NCBI GenBank assembly: GCA_905250025.1
Contig: CAJNOJ010000073.1
Location: forward strand, 361,047-425,046
DNA length: 64,000 nt
Source: Adineta ricciae
Taxonomy: Eukaryota; Rotifera; Eurotatoria; Adinetida; Adinetidae
Direction: 5' to 3'
Shown piece after piece: positions 23,092 through 33,774 of this stretch (positions are counted from its first letter, which is position 1; every line of letters starts with the position of its first letter). The notes under the pieces are model-generated. The model made no database searches. It saw nothing but the letters and a program-made list of their open reading frames with translations, and was not told the origin of the DNA. Position numbers and translations under genes: made by a program.

Positions 23092-24183
23092 ATGCCCAGT
23101 AGCAATCAAATCGTCATTGAAGCTCAGAATGTGACCTATCACGTTGATGTAGTATCCTGTTAACTGGATTGATTTTTATATTTCAGTGTGATTCAAAAGA
23201 CTCCCAAGTGACACGTCGAACAAGTGTTAAACAAGCGGATGCATCATTCAAGTATGTACAGTAGTATTGAGTAATAGAGGCACAAGATCGCTTTCTTGTA
23301 TGTGTAGTGAGAATCCCAAAAAAAAGGTACTGTGTGTGATATTATTGGTTGTGATTGTATCGATGATAGTCGTTGGCGTTTTGATTCCAACAATAATACT
23401 AAAAAGGAGCAAAATTCATTCATCCATAACAACGACCACAGTAACAACAACAACGACCACAGTAACAACAACAACAACGACCACAGCAACAACGACAACA
23501 GAACCAGGTATAGTTTCTACTCTGAGAATATTGTTGAAGTTCCACCATTTATTGACTTCTCAGTTTCAACATAATTTTTCAATATGTTTCATCCGAGGAC
23601 ATCTTGTAAAGTGCCAGAATTAACTTGCTTTCTAGATCCAATACCATTGGACGCAGTGCGAGGAAACGTTATTGGTATATACAATACATCTGTTGGTAGC
23701 AATAGCAAGGCAGCAACGCCTGGCAGGGAAGAAGGTAAATACGTGCCAGAAGAATCACCAGAGAAAGTATTCGATGGTCTTCTGTCAACTAAATATCTCA
23801 GTTTTGGACCATGCTATGAAGGACATAGGCCGGACAGCGCGTGTGGTTTGTACACGGGTTTATACCTGGAATTAGAACGTGGTCCAACGTTAGTCAACGG
23901 GTTGAAAATTTGCACAGCTAATGACTCTAACGTACGTGATCCAACTGCTGTGTCATTAGAAGGCAGTAATGCTAAAGGAAACAATCTTACTCTTGGTAGC
24001 AGTTGGATTTTGCTTTACAAAGGCACTAGTGGGATAGTTATAGATCCTGGTCGAGGAAAGTGTGGTTCAATACAATATTTTAATAACACAGTCGAATATT
24101 CAAGCTATCGTTTCTTAGTTTCTGGAAACAGAAAGCCGACATATTGTGTTCAATATTCTGAAGTGAAATTATACAGCCTTTAA
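23092..24183 (+). CDS. type II membrane protein with discoidin-like (galactose-binding fold) ectodomain, copy A
   Basis: Four exons fit: 23092-23148, 23187-23251, 23308-23507, 23636-24183. The N-terminus (MPSSNQIVIEAQNV...) is cytoplasmic, followed by a Lys cluster, one membrane segment (VLCVILLVVIVSMIVVGVLI) and a Thr-rich stalk encoded by an ACA/ACG/ACC microsatellite. The ectodomain of ~180 residues has the pattern of F5/8-type galactose-binding-like folds: ESPEKVFDGLLSTKYLSFG, GLYLELERG, ICTANDSNVRDPTAVSLEGS, SSYRFLV and QYSEVKLYSL. Such domains bind carbohydrate or lipid at the cell surface. Architecture parallels the NHL protein next door (head, membrane segment, Thr stalk, lectin/propeller). 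The first two exons are supported by conservation of frame and splice sites in copy B. Confidence 0.75.
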
Positions 24184-24685
24184 CACCACACATTCGAACA
24201 ATTGCATTACTTTGTGACTCGGTGTTTTAAGTTTGAGGAGTTCTCTTTACTTTGGCGTTGTCTGAAAACTGGAATTTTTTGCTTGAAAAACAGTGATATC
24301 AATGTTTTTATATCTTCTACTTCGTTTCTGAGATTAAAATAAATTAAATGTCAACTGTGTTCCAAGTACATTTAAATGTATTGATGTCATGTGTTGAAAC
24401 GTCTCAATTAGTTGTCAAATAAAGATATATTGAGGACGCAGATGCCACTGTTTTGGAGAAGAAAACTGTCGAATAGTTTCTGTGTTCGGAACTATCGGAG
24501 ATTTGCCAATGGTAATCGTTGCGAGACCCTCACAACAGAGGTTACGCATCAAAGTTTGTTTTTCTTCTAAACTCTTTACTTAACAAAGATATATTATCAT
24601 CAAAGTCAGCGCAGGTTATTTTTCTATTCCTTGCTCCATTCGGCGGCCTTATCTCCTCGTGTTGCAGGTGTATCTTAAGACAAGC
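24184..24685. other. intergenic region / 5' leader of secreted-protein gene
   Basis: AATAAA-type signals near 24338 and 24419 end the upstream gene. A pyrimidine-rich tract with TTGCAG at 24661-24666, 20 bp before the next ATG, looks like a 3' splice site with no visible 5' exon; it is conserved in copy B (50842-50848). Confidence 0.45.
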
Positions 24686-25999
24686 ATGAAGATGCTGCTG
24701 CTAGTAGTAATTTATTGGACTGTGACATCATTTGTGGCGAGTGCATCGACTAAACAAAGAATTTATTATGGTGAAGCTGAACTTGTTCAACAGTTGCTAA
24801 CGAACCCTTCTCAATGGATGTATGTTCAAGAGAACGTCGATGGTTTTTACGTGAACTTCATCGAAATGGATGATATCTTAACAGTCGATGAGTTGTCCGA
24901 TTTTTTCAAACTCTTTAAAAATAAATCTGCCTATTATGAAAGTGATGCTGATCCTCATCATCAGCCATTGGAGAAAGACAAGACAGCAATTGATGTGTTA
25001 CATCGTGTAGGATGGAACATAACTTACACTAGTCAAAACTACGGATGGACTGTTGAACGTGATGAAATTTTAGGTTATTACAACTTAACTGAACATGTTC
25101 GTCGTCGACCGGATTGCGTTCAACTTGGTCCATGGACATTATCAGGAAATATCTCGAATAATGCTGGTACTGGACCCTATTCAAATGCACAGTATCGAGC
25201 ATGGATCAATCAGACCGATGGTGTTTCAACAGATGGGCCGTTGGGGTTTTGGCAAATTAATTTTCAACAAGTACGAGAAGGTAGTTATTCTGCCGTTCAA
25301 TTTGCCCATCGTCTAGGTAAATCAGCAGCTGTGATGCTATGCCCATATGGTGCTGGCGTTCCAACATACAATTCAACAAGAGATTTTCTCACTGTTGGTA
25401 TCTCTGCTATTCAAGGTCATGAAGACAATGATGCCGATCCCGATATCTGGATTATTTTCGAATATGCTGATTCATCAATTCCGGCAGTGCCAGAACAAAT
25501 CAATGACTATCCGGCGAATTCAACTACTGGCATGGCATTTTATGCATTGAAACATAGAGATGGAATACCGAAAACTCTAGATTTATACATTGATGAGGGC
25601 AAAGTCGGACAGTACGTGTTCGTAAGAGAATCGAACAGTGTAGACATGACTATCCATTCGAATGTGCCTGTTGGAACAGCTCGAAATTATACACTTCAAG
25701 TAGCCGATTACAGTTCATGGCTCGACTATGCTGCTCAAATTCGAGCCTTTGCAATTGGTAATCCGACGAGCGCATGGAAAATAAGTTATACAATTGATGG
25801 AGTCGATATTACTTCAGATATAGGCAACACCGATGGATTTGTATTCGTTCGAAAGAATCGCCTCCAACCAAAAACTATTCAAAGTATCAATATATCATTT
25901 TTTCGAACATCTACTATTGTTAACAACATGACATTAATTATTGAACTAAGCCCTCATCGCGGAAGCGCTGTAATTGATTCATTACGCATCCTTTGTTAG
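24686..25999 (+). CDS. uncharacterised secreted protein, copy A
   Basis: Single exon, 437 residues. A signal peptide (MKMLLLVVIYWTVTSFVASAS) starts at ATG 24686; the frame extends upstream only to a probable splice acceptor. The mature part is rich in aromatic residues and N-glycosylation sequons (NITYT, NLTEH, NQTDG, NSTRD, NISFF, NMTLI). Recurrent elements are YYGEAELVQQLL, WTLSGNISNNAG, GPLGFWQINF and IWIIFEYAD. I do not recognise the family; the combination of an N-terminal TIM-barrel-like part and a C-terminal beta-sandwich-like part (about residues 300-437) would suit a secreted hydrolase or carbohydrate-binding protein, but no catalytic motif is identified. Intronless, unlike most neighbours. 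The copy at 50868 is almost identical. Confidence 0.75.
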   Translation: MKMLLLVVIYWTVTSFVASASTKQRIYYGEAELVQQLLTNPSQWMYVQENVDGFYVNFIEMDDILTVDELSDFFKLFKNKSAYYESDADPHHQPLEKDKTAIDVLHRVGWNITYTSQNYGWTVERDEILGYYNLTEHVRRRPDCVQLGPWTLSGNISNNAGTGPYSNAQYRAWINQTDGVSTDGPLGFWQINFQQVREGSYSAVQFAHRLGKSAAVMLCPYGAGVPTYNSTRDFLTVGISAIQGHEDNDADPDIWIIFEYADSSIPAVPEQINDYPANSTTGMAFYALKHRDGIPKTLDLYIDEGKVGQYVFVRESNSVDMTIHSNVPVGTARNYTLQVADYSSWLDYAAQIRAFAIGNPTSAWKISYTIDGVDITSDIGNTDGFVFVRKNRLQPKTIQSINISFFRTSTIVNNMTLIIELSPHRGSAVIDSLRILC

Positions 26000-26057
26000 T
26001 AAGAACAAATATTAATAAAGTTAACTACAGCTTGTATATGTGCATACAAAAGAAAAG

Positions 26058-27071
26058 TTATAATTGAATTTTTTCAATAGCTACATCCAAATCTTTGTTC
26101 ACAAGAACAAATGAATTCGGTGGAACTAAATGCCAATCTTCTGCTTTGTATGTATTCGGTTCGCTGGCAACGATAACATGTTTTCCGTGCTCATGAGTAT
26201 CACGTATTGATTTTCGTCGCGTTGCTTTTCCATCAGGATGATCGGAATACTTTCGATTGAGTGTTGGACCAGCTGTTGTTGAATAGTACAATGACGGTGG
26301 TTCGAATTCATCCATCGACGAAAATCGAATTGCCAATAGATGACAATTGTCCGTCACAGCAAAATTCAAAGAGCTATGGAGTCGAGCGTCTTCATTGTTT
26401 TGCATTGTTTCATGAACAAGGGTAAGTAGATCCTGAAGAGTCTTAATCATAGCTTCTTTCAATTGCTCAATTGACAACTCAGCTTCCCAATCATCACCTA
26501 AGTGCGTAAAGAAAAGAGCAGCTGCGTGCTCGGTGTCGGTTGTTCCAAATATGTTTTCATAAGCTTTCGCTGATAATCTGCTCAACAACTTCACTTTAAT
26601 CTGAGAAAAATTCGCTACAACTCCATTATGCATGAACATATAACGACCAAAAACAAACGGATGATTGCTTGTTTCAACAATCGGTGCCATCCCCGTACCA
26701 GCCCGAATGTGTGCGAACATACATTTTGTTGCTGTATGAGCACAGAGAGACGCTAGATTAAGATCGTTGATAGGTGGACGTGTACTTCGATATACACATG
26801 GCTTGTCAACAGCATCGTCATTGAATTCGGCAATAACACCCGTGTAGAAACCTACACCGAAACCGTCGACATTTGTAAAATGATTTGGACCATGCTCATC
26901 AGAAGCTACACCCGAACTACACATTTTTCGACCAAGATGTGGATCATAGGTTGTATGAAGATTTGGAAGAAAATGCGCATCGATTTGTTTGACGATCGAA
27001 TGCTTTGGTTTAATAAGAATATCTTCCAGAAGAGCAGGCTCTTCGCCGATATATGCAAACCATCGACACAT
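26058..27071 (-). CDS. class II glutamine amidotransferase (DUG3/YafJ-like), copy A
   Basis: Single exon, 337 residues starting MCRWFAYIGEEPALLEDIL. Cys2, exposed after Met removal, is the N-terminal nucleophile of Ntn-type glutaminases. Further family landmarks are DGFGVGFY, FAHIRAGTG, SNHPFVFGRYMFMHNG (oxyanion-loop region), TDTEHAAALFF and HVIVASEP. Closest known types are fungal DUG3, part of glutathione degradation, and bacterial YafJ/EgtC-like enzymes. It probably acts in the cytosol on a gamma-glutamyl compound. It is divergently paired with the sirtuin gene (start 27420) with 348 bp between the start codons. Confidence 0.9.
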   Translation of the reverse strand: MCRWFAYIGEEPALLEDILIKPKHSIVKQIDAHFLPNLHTTYDPHLGRKMCSSGVASDEHGPNHFTNVDGFGVGFYTGVIAEFNDDAVDKPCVYRSTRPPINDLNLASLCAHTATKCMFAHIRAGTGMAPIVETSNHPFVFGRYMFMHNGVVANFSQIKVKLLSRLSAKAYENIFGTTDTEHAAALFFTHLGDDWEAELSIEQLKEAMIKTLQDLLTLVHETMQNNEDARLHSSLNFAVTDNCHLLAIRFSSMDEFEPPSLYYSTTAGPTLNRKYSDHPDGKATRRKSIRDTHEHGKHVIVASEPNTYKAEDWHLVPPNSFVLVNKDLDVAIEKIQL

Positions 27072-27419
27072 GTTTATTTTATTTGTTTTGCTTCGTTAAT
27101 CTTCTCTTTTCGCAACATGTTTACTCTTACATAGGCACACATTGTACAGAGCAACAATGATTCATCACTATAGTACTATGAAGGTATTGAATATATACTC
27201 TCTTACTTCTTATTGATGACGTGTCAGTAGTTGCGCAAAGAAATGAAATTTGGTATGAATCATCGCTTATTTTCTTTCTTTATCATCAGTTTTTATTTCA
27301 TATAAATACCTGACGTAGAAAGTAAAGCATGGACGACACATGCTAACATAAATGTTGAACTATTTCTCTCAATGTATAAGCACGTTCTGTTCTGTTTTTT
27401 TTTTGTCAGATCTTTACCA
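27072..27419. promoter_or_regulatory. shared upstream region of amidotransferase and sirtuin genes, copy A
   Basis: 348 bp between divergent start codons, strongly conserved with 53254-53601. A TATAAATA-like site lies at 27300-27307. A run of T followed by GTCAG at 27397-27409 sits about 11 bp before the sirtuin ATG and looks like a 3' splice acceptor, cis or spliced-leader. Confidence 0.5.
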
Positions 27420-28529
27420 ATGGCACATACGGCGCTGAATGACGACGAAATTAAAGAATACTTTGATACTCCAGGTAGAACATTTTGATGTTGCTTTTTC
27501 CTCAGTAATTTCGTCTAATTACCTATGTAGATGAATTGCAAAAGAAAATCAAAACTTTAGCACAATTTATTCGTGATTCGAAACATTTTGTTGTTTACAC
27601 CGGTGCAGGTATTTGAAATCAGTCGTTTTTCCATCGAAATCGAAATCTTCCGTAGGCATATCAACATCTGCCGGTATCAATGATTTTCGTGGACCAACGG
27701 GTGTTTGGACAGCACAAGCTCGAGGTATCGTTTTACCACGACCAACCGTTCAAAATCCTGAACCAACATTGACACATATGGCATATGTGGAATTGATGAA
27801 GCGAAACATTTTGAAGTTTTTGGTTTCGCAAAACTGCGACGGTCTTCATCTGAAAAGTGGAATCGCACCCGATAAAATTGCTGAGCTGCACGGAAATTCA
27901 AATTGCGAGGCTTGTGCAAAATGTGGCAAGATCTATTATAGACAAAAGCATGTCAGTGGCTATGAACATCGAACGTGGTTGACAGGAAATAAATGTACAG
28001 TTCCGGATTGTGATGGCCGTTTACGTTGCACAACGGTCGCTTTTACACAATCAATGCCTGATGTTTGTTTGAACAAAGCAATCCATGAATCACAAATATG
28101 CGATTTGAGTTTATGTATGGGAACATCCATGCGAGTCTCACCAGCGTGTACACTTCCGTGCATGAATCTACAAGGCGGACAAAAGATGGTTATTGTCAGT
28201 AAGTTTTGCTTGTTGTTGTTTTCTGACCGAATATTATATGCGATTGTGTTTAGATTTACAGAAGACACCGTATGATAGTCGGTGTGCGTTGAGAATATTC
28301 GCACGTTGTGATGAAGTGATGAGTATGGTAATGAAAGAATTGAATTTAACCATTCCACCGTATGTGGATTTGAAATTGTGGTCGGATGAGCAGTGGATGA
28401 AGGATTTTGAGAAAAATTGGCCTTTTCGGTAAGAAAAGAAAGAAACATGTTCAATTTGAAAGATCTATTTTCTTTTCTTTTTACTTCAGAACTGCCGGTG
28501 ATAAAGATTGGTTCTCTGGTGAGATTTAA
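27420..28529 (+). CDS. SIRT6/7-like NAD-dependent sirtuin, copy A
   Basis: Five exons: ATG 27420 to a donor at 27475; 27531-27608; 27656-28199; 28255-28430; 28490-28529, all in phase. Hallmarks appear in order: VVYTGAGISTSAGINDFRG and GVWT (NAD pocket; the GVWT form is typical of SIRT6/7), SQNCDGLHLKSG, ELHGN with the catalytic His, a zinc ribbon CEACAKCGKIY and CTVPDCDGRL, then LCMGTSMRVSPA. It ends in DKDWFSGEI without the long disordered tail of vertebrate SIRT6. A nuclear deacylase or mono-ADP-ribosyltransferase role is expected. No frame disruption in either copy. Confidence 0.92.
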
Positions 28530-30031
28530 ATGACTTCTCTGTTTTATATATTTAATAAAGAAAACGAATAGAAGGATAAATATACAAAAAATAATGTTTA
28601 TTAAGCAGTACACTAACGAAGACTTCAATTTGGTGATGAAGAAAGGCGATAAACATAACAATCGCCACAATTGGTTATCGAAATTGATGCAGGTCAGCGA
28701 CACGCATTATAATTATCATAGAAATAAACCAAAACCGTTTTGGTTTGTCCCAATTCTATCCGATGTGTATCATTGATATATTCACGATAAGTTGCATCGC
28801 ATCAGTAAGCTGATGATAGCGGTGTTACGATATGCATTCCTGCATCTCAACTGAAACGAACCCAACGTGGGACAGAAAAGTCAGTTGAGTTTCAAATACT
28901 TGCTGATTGAGTGTAAAGAACATTTCGTGTTTCATCAGTATTGTTACTATAAAAAAGACATTGAGACCGGAAGATTGTTGGAACAGCTAAAATAGCCGTT
29001 GACTTACTAACACTACAAAATGTGTCGCCTAGAGTAATTGGCACGGAAAGAGACTGAGAACAACATGTACTGATTAAACAAACACTGAAATTCGACCGAC
29101 AAGTAAGATTGTCTCCACACGTTTGTAATAGTTCGCAGGAAACAGAAAGAGCACAACATGTCTCGTTTGTCAGAAGTAGTGGGTAAGCATAACATGTCTG
29201 AGTTGATGAGAATGAAGATCTGGTAGCATTATTTGTTGAACAAAGGGGAACGGAACATCCCGATATTGATCGAACAGTTTGTGCTTTGAAGAAAACAATA
29301 TGATAACCTTTTTGTTTAGTCATAAAGGATTATCCATAACTGCTTGAAGAAATAGTATGTATACTACGCAGAACACCAGGTTTGTCGTTAAAATTCTGTC
29401 CGGATTATTTGCGGTTTGTGCAGATATCCAGTCGCATTATACATACATGAATTACATCAATCAATTCCTAATAATTAGGCTCTAAGAAGAATGTACGTTA
29501 TTGAAAATTTCATACTGAATGGAAGTAAACATCTCCCAAGAAGTCGTTCATCCCGAGATGAAAAACAACTGTGCCATTTGCTGAATACATAGTCGATCCT
29601 GTAGTTCCTAATTTCATCGGAACTTCTTACTTCCTCCAATGTTGAATTAGGCTGTTTTGGCCAACATCAGTTATATGTACAGAAAATAACGAGCTACATA
29701 TTTAGACGAATTCCTATGCTTCTGGAGATGAGTCACCCTTTCAATTTATTGCGCAGTAATTACCATATGATTCGGATGGAGCGAAAAGTAGTGATTTTCG
29801 AATATTGTTTCAAAAGGAACTCGTCTGATTGTGACTATTACTGCAGATGTCTCCCTACTTCATACATCTTTGAGCGAAAAGAAACAAATATGTAATCTTC
29901 TGCACTTGATTGGCCGAGAACAATATGGCAATGGTAGATTGAATTTTCAAACAAAATTTCATTTCTTGCGTTCTTGATCAAACGAAAGCCGTCGTAATAA
30001 TCATTTCTAAGTATACTCAGTGTTATTAACA
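28530..30031. other. intergenic region with a possible cysteine-rich ORF on the minus strand
   Basis: 1.5 kb. The minus-strand frame 29323-28892 has a cysteine-rich pattern (LQTCGDNLTCRSNFSVCL, then STCCSQSL) reminiscent of small extracellular modules, but no start, signal peptide or splice support is clear, and copy B has a deletion through this part (near 55175). It may be a decayed gene. Confidence 0.3.
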
Positions 30032-31157
30032 ATGAATCCGGAACCTTCTGCACCACCTCCACCTTACGAATCGGTGACGAACGTAAACCGACAAAATCCA
30101 GGTCAAGAACGTATGCCTAACTTCGATCAGTTTATTAATCGTTATGAAAGTAATTGGAATAGATGATTAAACACACGACTATTTACATCTTTTTAGTTAA
30201 TCCAAGTTTCGCTGAACGATTGTATAAGCTGAAAGGCTATGAAATCGTTTTTATCTGCGATGATTCAGGTTCTATGAGTGCACCTATTGGTAAATGATTC
30301 ATTTCTTATTCATTAAAACAAAGAGAACAGTTTTTTTTGTATAGGTGACGCCTCCAATCCATATGAACGTCAGAGAACACGCTGTAAGAATCCTTTTATT
30401 TTCATAAGTGCCACACTGAAATATATACCTTAGGGGATGAATTGAAACAAACTGTATCGATCGTCGTCGATCTAGCGAGCATTCTTGATTCTGATGGTGT
30501 TGATGTTTACTTTCTCAATCGTGAACCTATGCTGAATGTACGTAATTCATCAGATTTAGAATTTATCTTCGCTATGGAACCAGAAGGTATAATTTCATCA
30601 AAACAATAGTGATTTTCTTTACGAGTAATCACCTTAGGCGCAACACCAATCGTTCCTGTTCTTCGTCAAGTACTTAAAGACAAACGTAATCAAGTCTATG
30701 AGCGAAATTTACTAATTCTCTTAGCTACTGATGGTATACCAACCGATGAAAGAGAACGTACAGACATTCAAACGTTGGAACACGTGTTGAGAAATGAACG
30801 TCAACCAATCGATCGAATTCCAGTTACAATTATTGTTTGTACAGGTAGATTACAAACAATTGAGAATATGTCAATTGTGATGTGATCTATTCTAGCAGAT
30901 GATGATCAATCAATGGCGTATTTAAATGATTGGGATAAAAGAATTCCGAATCTCGATGTTGTTGATGACTATCGTAGTGAAAGACAACAAATTCAAGCAT
31001 GTCGAGGAAAGAATACTCCATTTAGTTTTGGTGATGTAGGTTGCACGATTTCTTTCTTCATTAGTGTCTCACCTTTGCTCTGTTTCAGTATATCGTTAAA
31101 ATTTTACTTGGTAGTATCGATAGTTGGTTTGACAATTGGGATGAAACAAATCGTTAA
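30032..31157 (+). CDS. von Willebrand factor A domain protein, copy A
   Basis: Seven small exons with GT-AG introns of about 45-75 bp join in frame from ATG 30032 to TAA 31155-31157. The N-terminus is proline-rich (MNPEPSAPPPPYESV, with a PPPY motif for WW domains). The vWA domain starts KGYEIVFICDDSGSMS, giving the D-x-S-x-S MIDAS metal site, and continues with VSIVVDLASIL, LLILLATDGIPTD (second metal-site Asp) and VTIIVCTADDD. It ends LLGSIDSWFDNWDETNR. There is no signal peptide, so it is an intracellular vWA protein; many such proteins act in complexes. It is convergent with the G-gamma gene. Confidence 0.85.
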
Positions 31158-31278
31158 TGATCATAATCTGTGATAATTGTGCATTATTTCTCATAAATTG
31201 AATAAATTTATTTACGATCAAAAAGAATAAAGAAAGAAAAATGTTGTTTATTTGTTCGAAAAATGGCCGATTTCAAGC

Positions 31279-31476
31279 TTATGCGATAAGACAGTGTTTT
31301 GATTTTTCATATTCATCTTGTTGGTTTTTGTGGCCAGCGATAAAGGCATCTTTCGATTGATGTTCTTCGCAGTATTTGATTAAATCTTTGCATGCTACTG
31401 ATACATTGATTCGTTGAATCTTCGCTTCAGCGCGTAATTGTTTGACAATTGCTTCGACGTTTAAGTCGTCCGGCAT
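31279..31476 (-). CDS. heterotrimeric G-protein gamma subunit, copy A
   Basis: 65 residues from MPDDLNVEAIV. The helix IVKQLRAEAKIQRINVSVAC, the DLIKYCEEH segment and the C-terminal CLIA box match the G-gamma (GGL) family in order and length. The CaaX cysteine should be prenylated, anchoring the G-beta-gamma dimer at the membrane. It may contribute to signalling by GPCRs such as the one at 36593. Its counterpart in block B is damaged. Confidence 0.9.
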   Translation of the reverse strand: MPDDLNVEAIVKQLRAEAKIQRINVSVACKDLIKYCEEHQSKDAFIAGHKNQQDEYEKSKHCLIA

Positions 31477-32290
31477 CTTCACGTCTTACGGCACTTTCTT
31501 TCTCTATCGAAGGAAATAAATAAATATACACGTTCATCAATCATCGTCCGTCATTTCATATTTTTCTAGAGAAAAAAAAAGTGTTCTAATCATTGATATT
31601 AACCACATGTGCATCGACTATGACTAATCGATGTCACGAACACGAGACTAAAGGCCAACTGAGGTCTCGTCATGTGCTGAAGAGAAAACGCATCTTGATG
31701 AAAGGGATAACTAAATGTGAAAACTAAAAATCAGTAAGATCGCGATTATCGTAACAACACGTGTCACTATTTTTCATCCACGTCGTGCGCATGCAACAAT
31801 ATCAAAACATGCTATATTCATATCCATTCGTTTGACATGACAAATTAATTTATAGATAGAATAAATCATCATTACTATAGAATTGGGAATTCGATAAGCA
31901 CAACTAGCCGTATAATACGAGCTGAATGAACTACAGGCATACATAAAATATAACACAAGTTTGAATTTATTAAACATCATTTCGAAACGTGAACACCGCT
32001 ACACTGAGCATACTGTACTACAAGATGTATTGGTAACTTGATGCAACTCATATTTGAAAACCACACATCTTCTTCTCTGTATGGTGTTTCCTGTTGTGAA
32101 AGGAGTTTCATACATATTTGCATGATTAAATGTGCGTAAAGACAAGTACAAATGATTGCTATGCATTTAACTCGCATAGATGACGAATTGTCATACGATT
32201 GACGAAAGAGAATGTATATAATCGTCTGATTCGAATAAGATCAGGTATTATTATTGTGGACTCTGCTCGCGTATTAGTTAAAAGAAGTGA
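31477..32290. other. intergenic region
   Basis: About 0.8 kb with no recognised gene; part of it (31570-32160) is missing or rearranged in block B. Confidence 0.5.
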
Positions 32291-32640
32291 AAAATGTCGA
32301 CTACAAACGTCATTGCACAGTTCGCGAAACTCGACCGTATTTTCCAAGTCTTCGCGCGTAAAATGATCTGGTCTCGTTGTATTTTCATTTTCTTGGCTGT
32401 GTTTATCGTCATGAAGAAGAAGATTTCGAACCAATTGATTTCGGTAGAGATGGTGACGGCAATTGTGCGTGCAAAACAATGGGTGGAATCTGATTTGGTG
32501 ATGGTGAACAACAATGTTATTTTATCGGTGGTACTCGTATTGTTGAGTGTGTATCCGGTAGAAAATGGGAATTGGCCAAGAAATGTCGTTGAAATTGTGA
32601 TTCGAGAGAGAGAGAGAGCGGTCGAATTCCTTTCTGTAAA
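32291..32640 (+). pseudogene. degenerate cysteine-rich secreted protein (third family member)
   Basis: In the frame containing DFGRDGDGNCACKTMGGI the strand encodes the same cysteine module as 33258 and 34335: CACK, QQCYFIGG, VECVSG, KWELAKKC. Two stops interrupt it (TGA after GGI, about 32488, and TGA after KKCR). The longer open frame at 32294-32665 is in another frame and unrelated. The copy B homologue begins at about 57440 and is interrupted by the hAT insertion. Confidence 0.6.
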
Positions 32641-32665
32641 CTATGAAATCGATTTTGATGTATGA

Positions 32666-33257
32666 ATTGTATACAGTGTTATATCTTGAGAAATTCTTCT
32701 CAGTTTAGAAGTTACGTGTACGTAAATGCAAGATTTTGAAATAGATGAAAAGAAAATAAATTAATTTACGAGGATAATTAAGCTTTTTAATGAAAGTATC
32801 GTCAGTGGTATTTGATTCAATGAGAAGAAGAGCAAATAAAATCGTGTTTTTGCATATTGTCGAGGACAGCAGATTGGAGAATGATTCCGCTGTTCATGTG
32901 TTAGACTTGGATGTTTCTAAATCGCATTTACACTCATTTATTTACTATTTCATCTACCAGTGTAACACATGGACTGAATATATCGAACATTCACATATAC
33001 GTTAAAGAGTAAAAATATAGATAACAAACATATCGGACTGAAGTCGAAAGAAAAAGAGTGTAACTGAATTTTCGTTGTTTTTATCGACTGAAACTATATG
33101 AAATCTAATCGCGTAGTCTTTGTATACATCGTGTATAAAGATCATCGAGAACATCGCTGATTGCATTTTCATCCTTAGTAGACGAACCAAGTCGTAAAAG
33201 CAGTATGATGAAGACGGACATTCATTAAGGATTTTTCTATGGAAATTTTATTTAGAA
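32666..33257. other. intergenic region
   Basis: AT-rich; small ORFs only, none supported. Nothing recognised. Confidence 0.5.
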
Positions 33258-33774
33258 ATGATTTGCTGTCGAGGAGATGGTTTTGCGTACTTACTAGTCG
33301 TGATGGCATGTTTTGTTTTGTCAGAATTTCAAGTTCAATCCATGCAAATAACATCGACAGATATTATGGATGTTACTATTTCGAGCAAAGGTATGTTTGA
33401 GCTAATACTGATTGCTATATAGATTGAAATTTGTAGAAAATGGAACGGAAAGTCATTCTGATGTTCATAAATTAGCGCGACGAAGATCCAACTCGGACTA
33501 TGGTAGAAACACACAGGAAAGTTCTGACTACGGACGAACAACTGACGACAATTCTGACTATGGTAGACCATATTCAGAGACGAACAATCGTGATGATGAT
33601 TGTGCATGCAAATCAACCCAAAACATTTGCTTTCCAATTGGCTCCCGACAATGCTTCTTCGTCGGCCATCCTCAAGTTGTTACATGTCAACGTGGTGGAA
33701 AATGGGAGCTCTATACGAAATGTCGAAAGACATGCGAAGCGCGATTAGGAAACCTTGCTGTTTGTGTAGATTGA
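33258..33774 (+). CDS. small secreted cysteine-rich protein with SDYGR repeats
   Basis: Exon 1 (33258-33390) encodes a signal-peptide-like N-terminus (GFAYLLVVMACFVLSEFQVQS). After a 46-bp intron, exon 2 (33437-33774) begins ENGTESH. The middle has three imperfect SDYGR-type repeats. The C-terminal module of about 57 residues has eight cysteines: CACK, C in NICFP, RQCFF, VTCQR, TKCRKTC, AVCVD. Its spacing is shared with 34335 and the pseudogene at 32291. I do not recognise the module from other phyla. Secretion is likely; function unknown. Confidence 0.75.

Larger units (their letters stand above)
15990..32365 (+). repeat. duplicated block, copy A
   Basis: About 16.4 kb in direct repeat with 2350-3296 plus 42468-57515 (copy B). 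Gene order, orientation, introns and much of the intergenic sequence are shared; most genes lie 26.18 kb apart. Divergence is a few percent by eye (6 of 337 residues in the amidotransferase), with several indels. Left flanks (caspase genes versus the KDZ gene) are not homologous. Copy A lacks both transposon insertions found in copy B. Confidence 0.9.

Noticed and set aside
23244-23498. Leucine/tryptophan-rich minus-strand ORF
   Set aside because: Antisense of the Thr-codon microsatellite in the membrane protein stalk.
32294-32665. 123-codon ORF as a novel membrane protein
   Set aside because: Another frame of the same bases matches the cysteine-rich module of two neighbouring genes; this frame has no relative.
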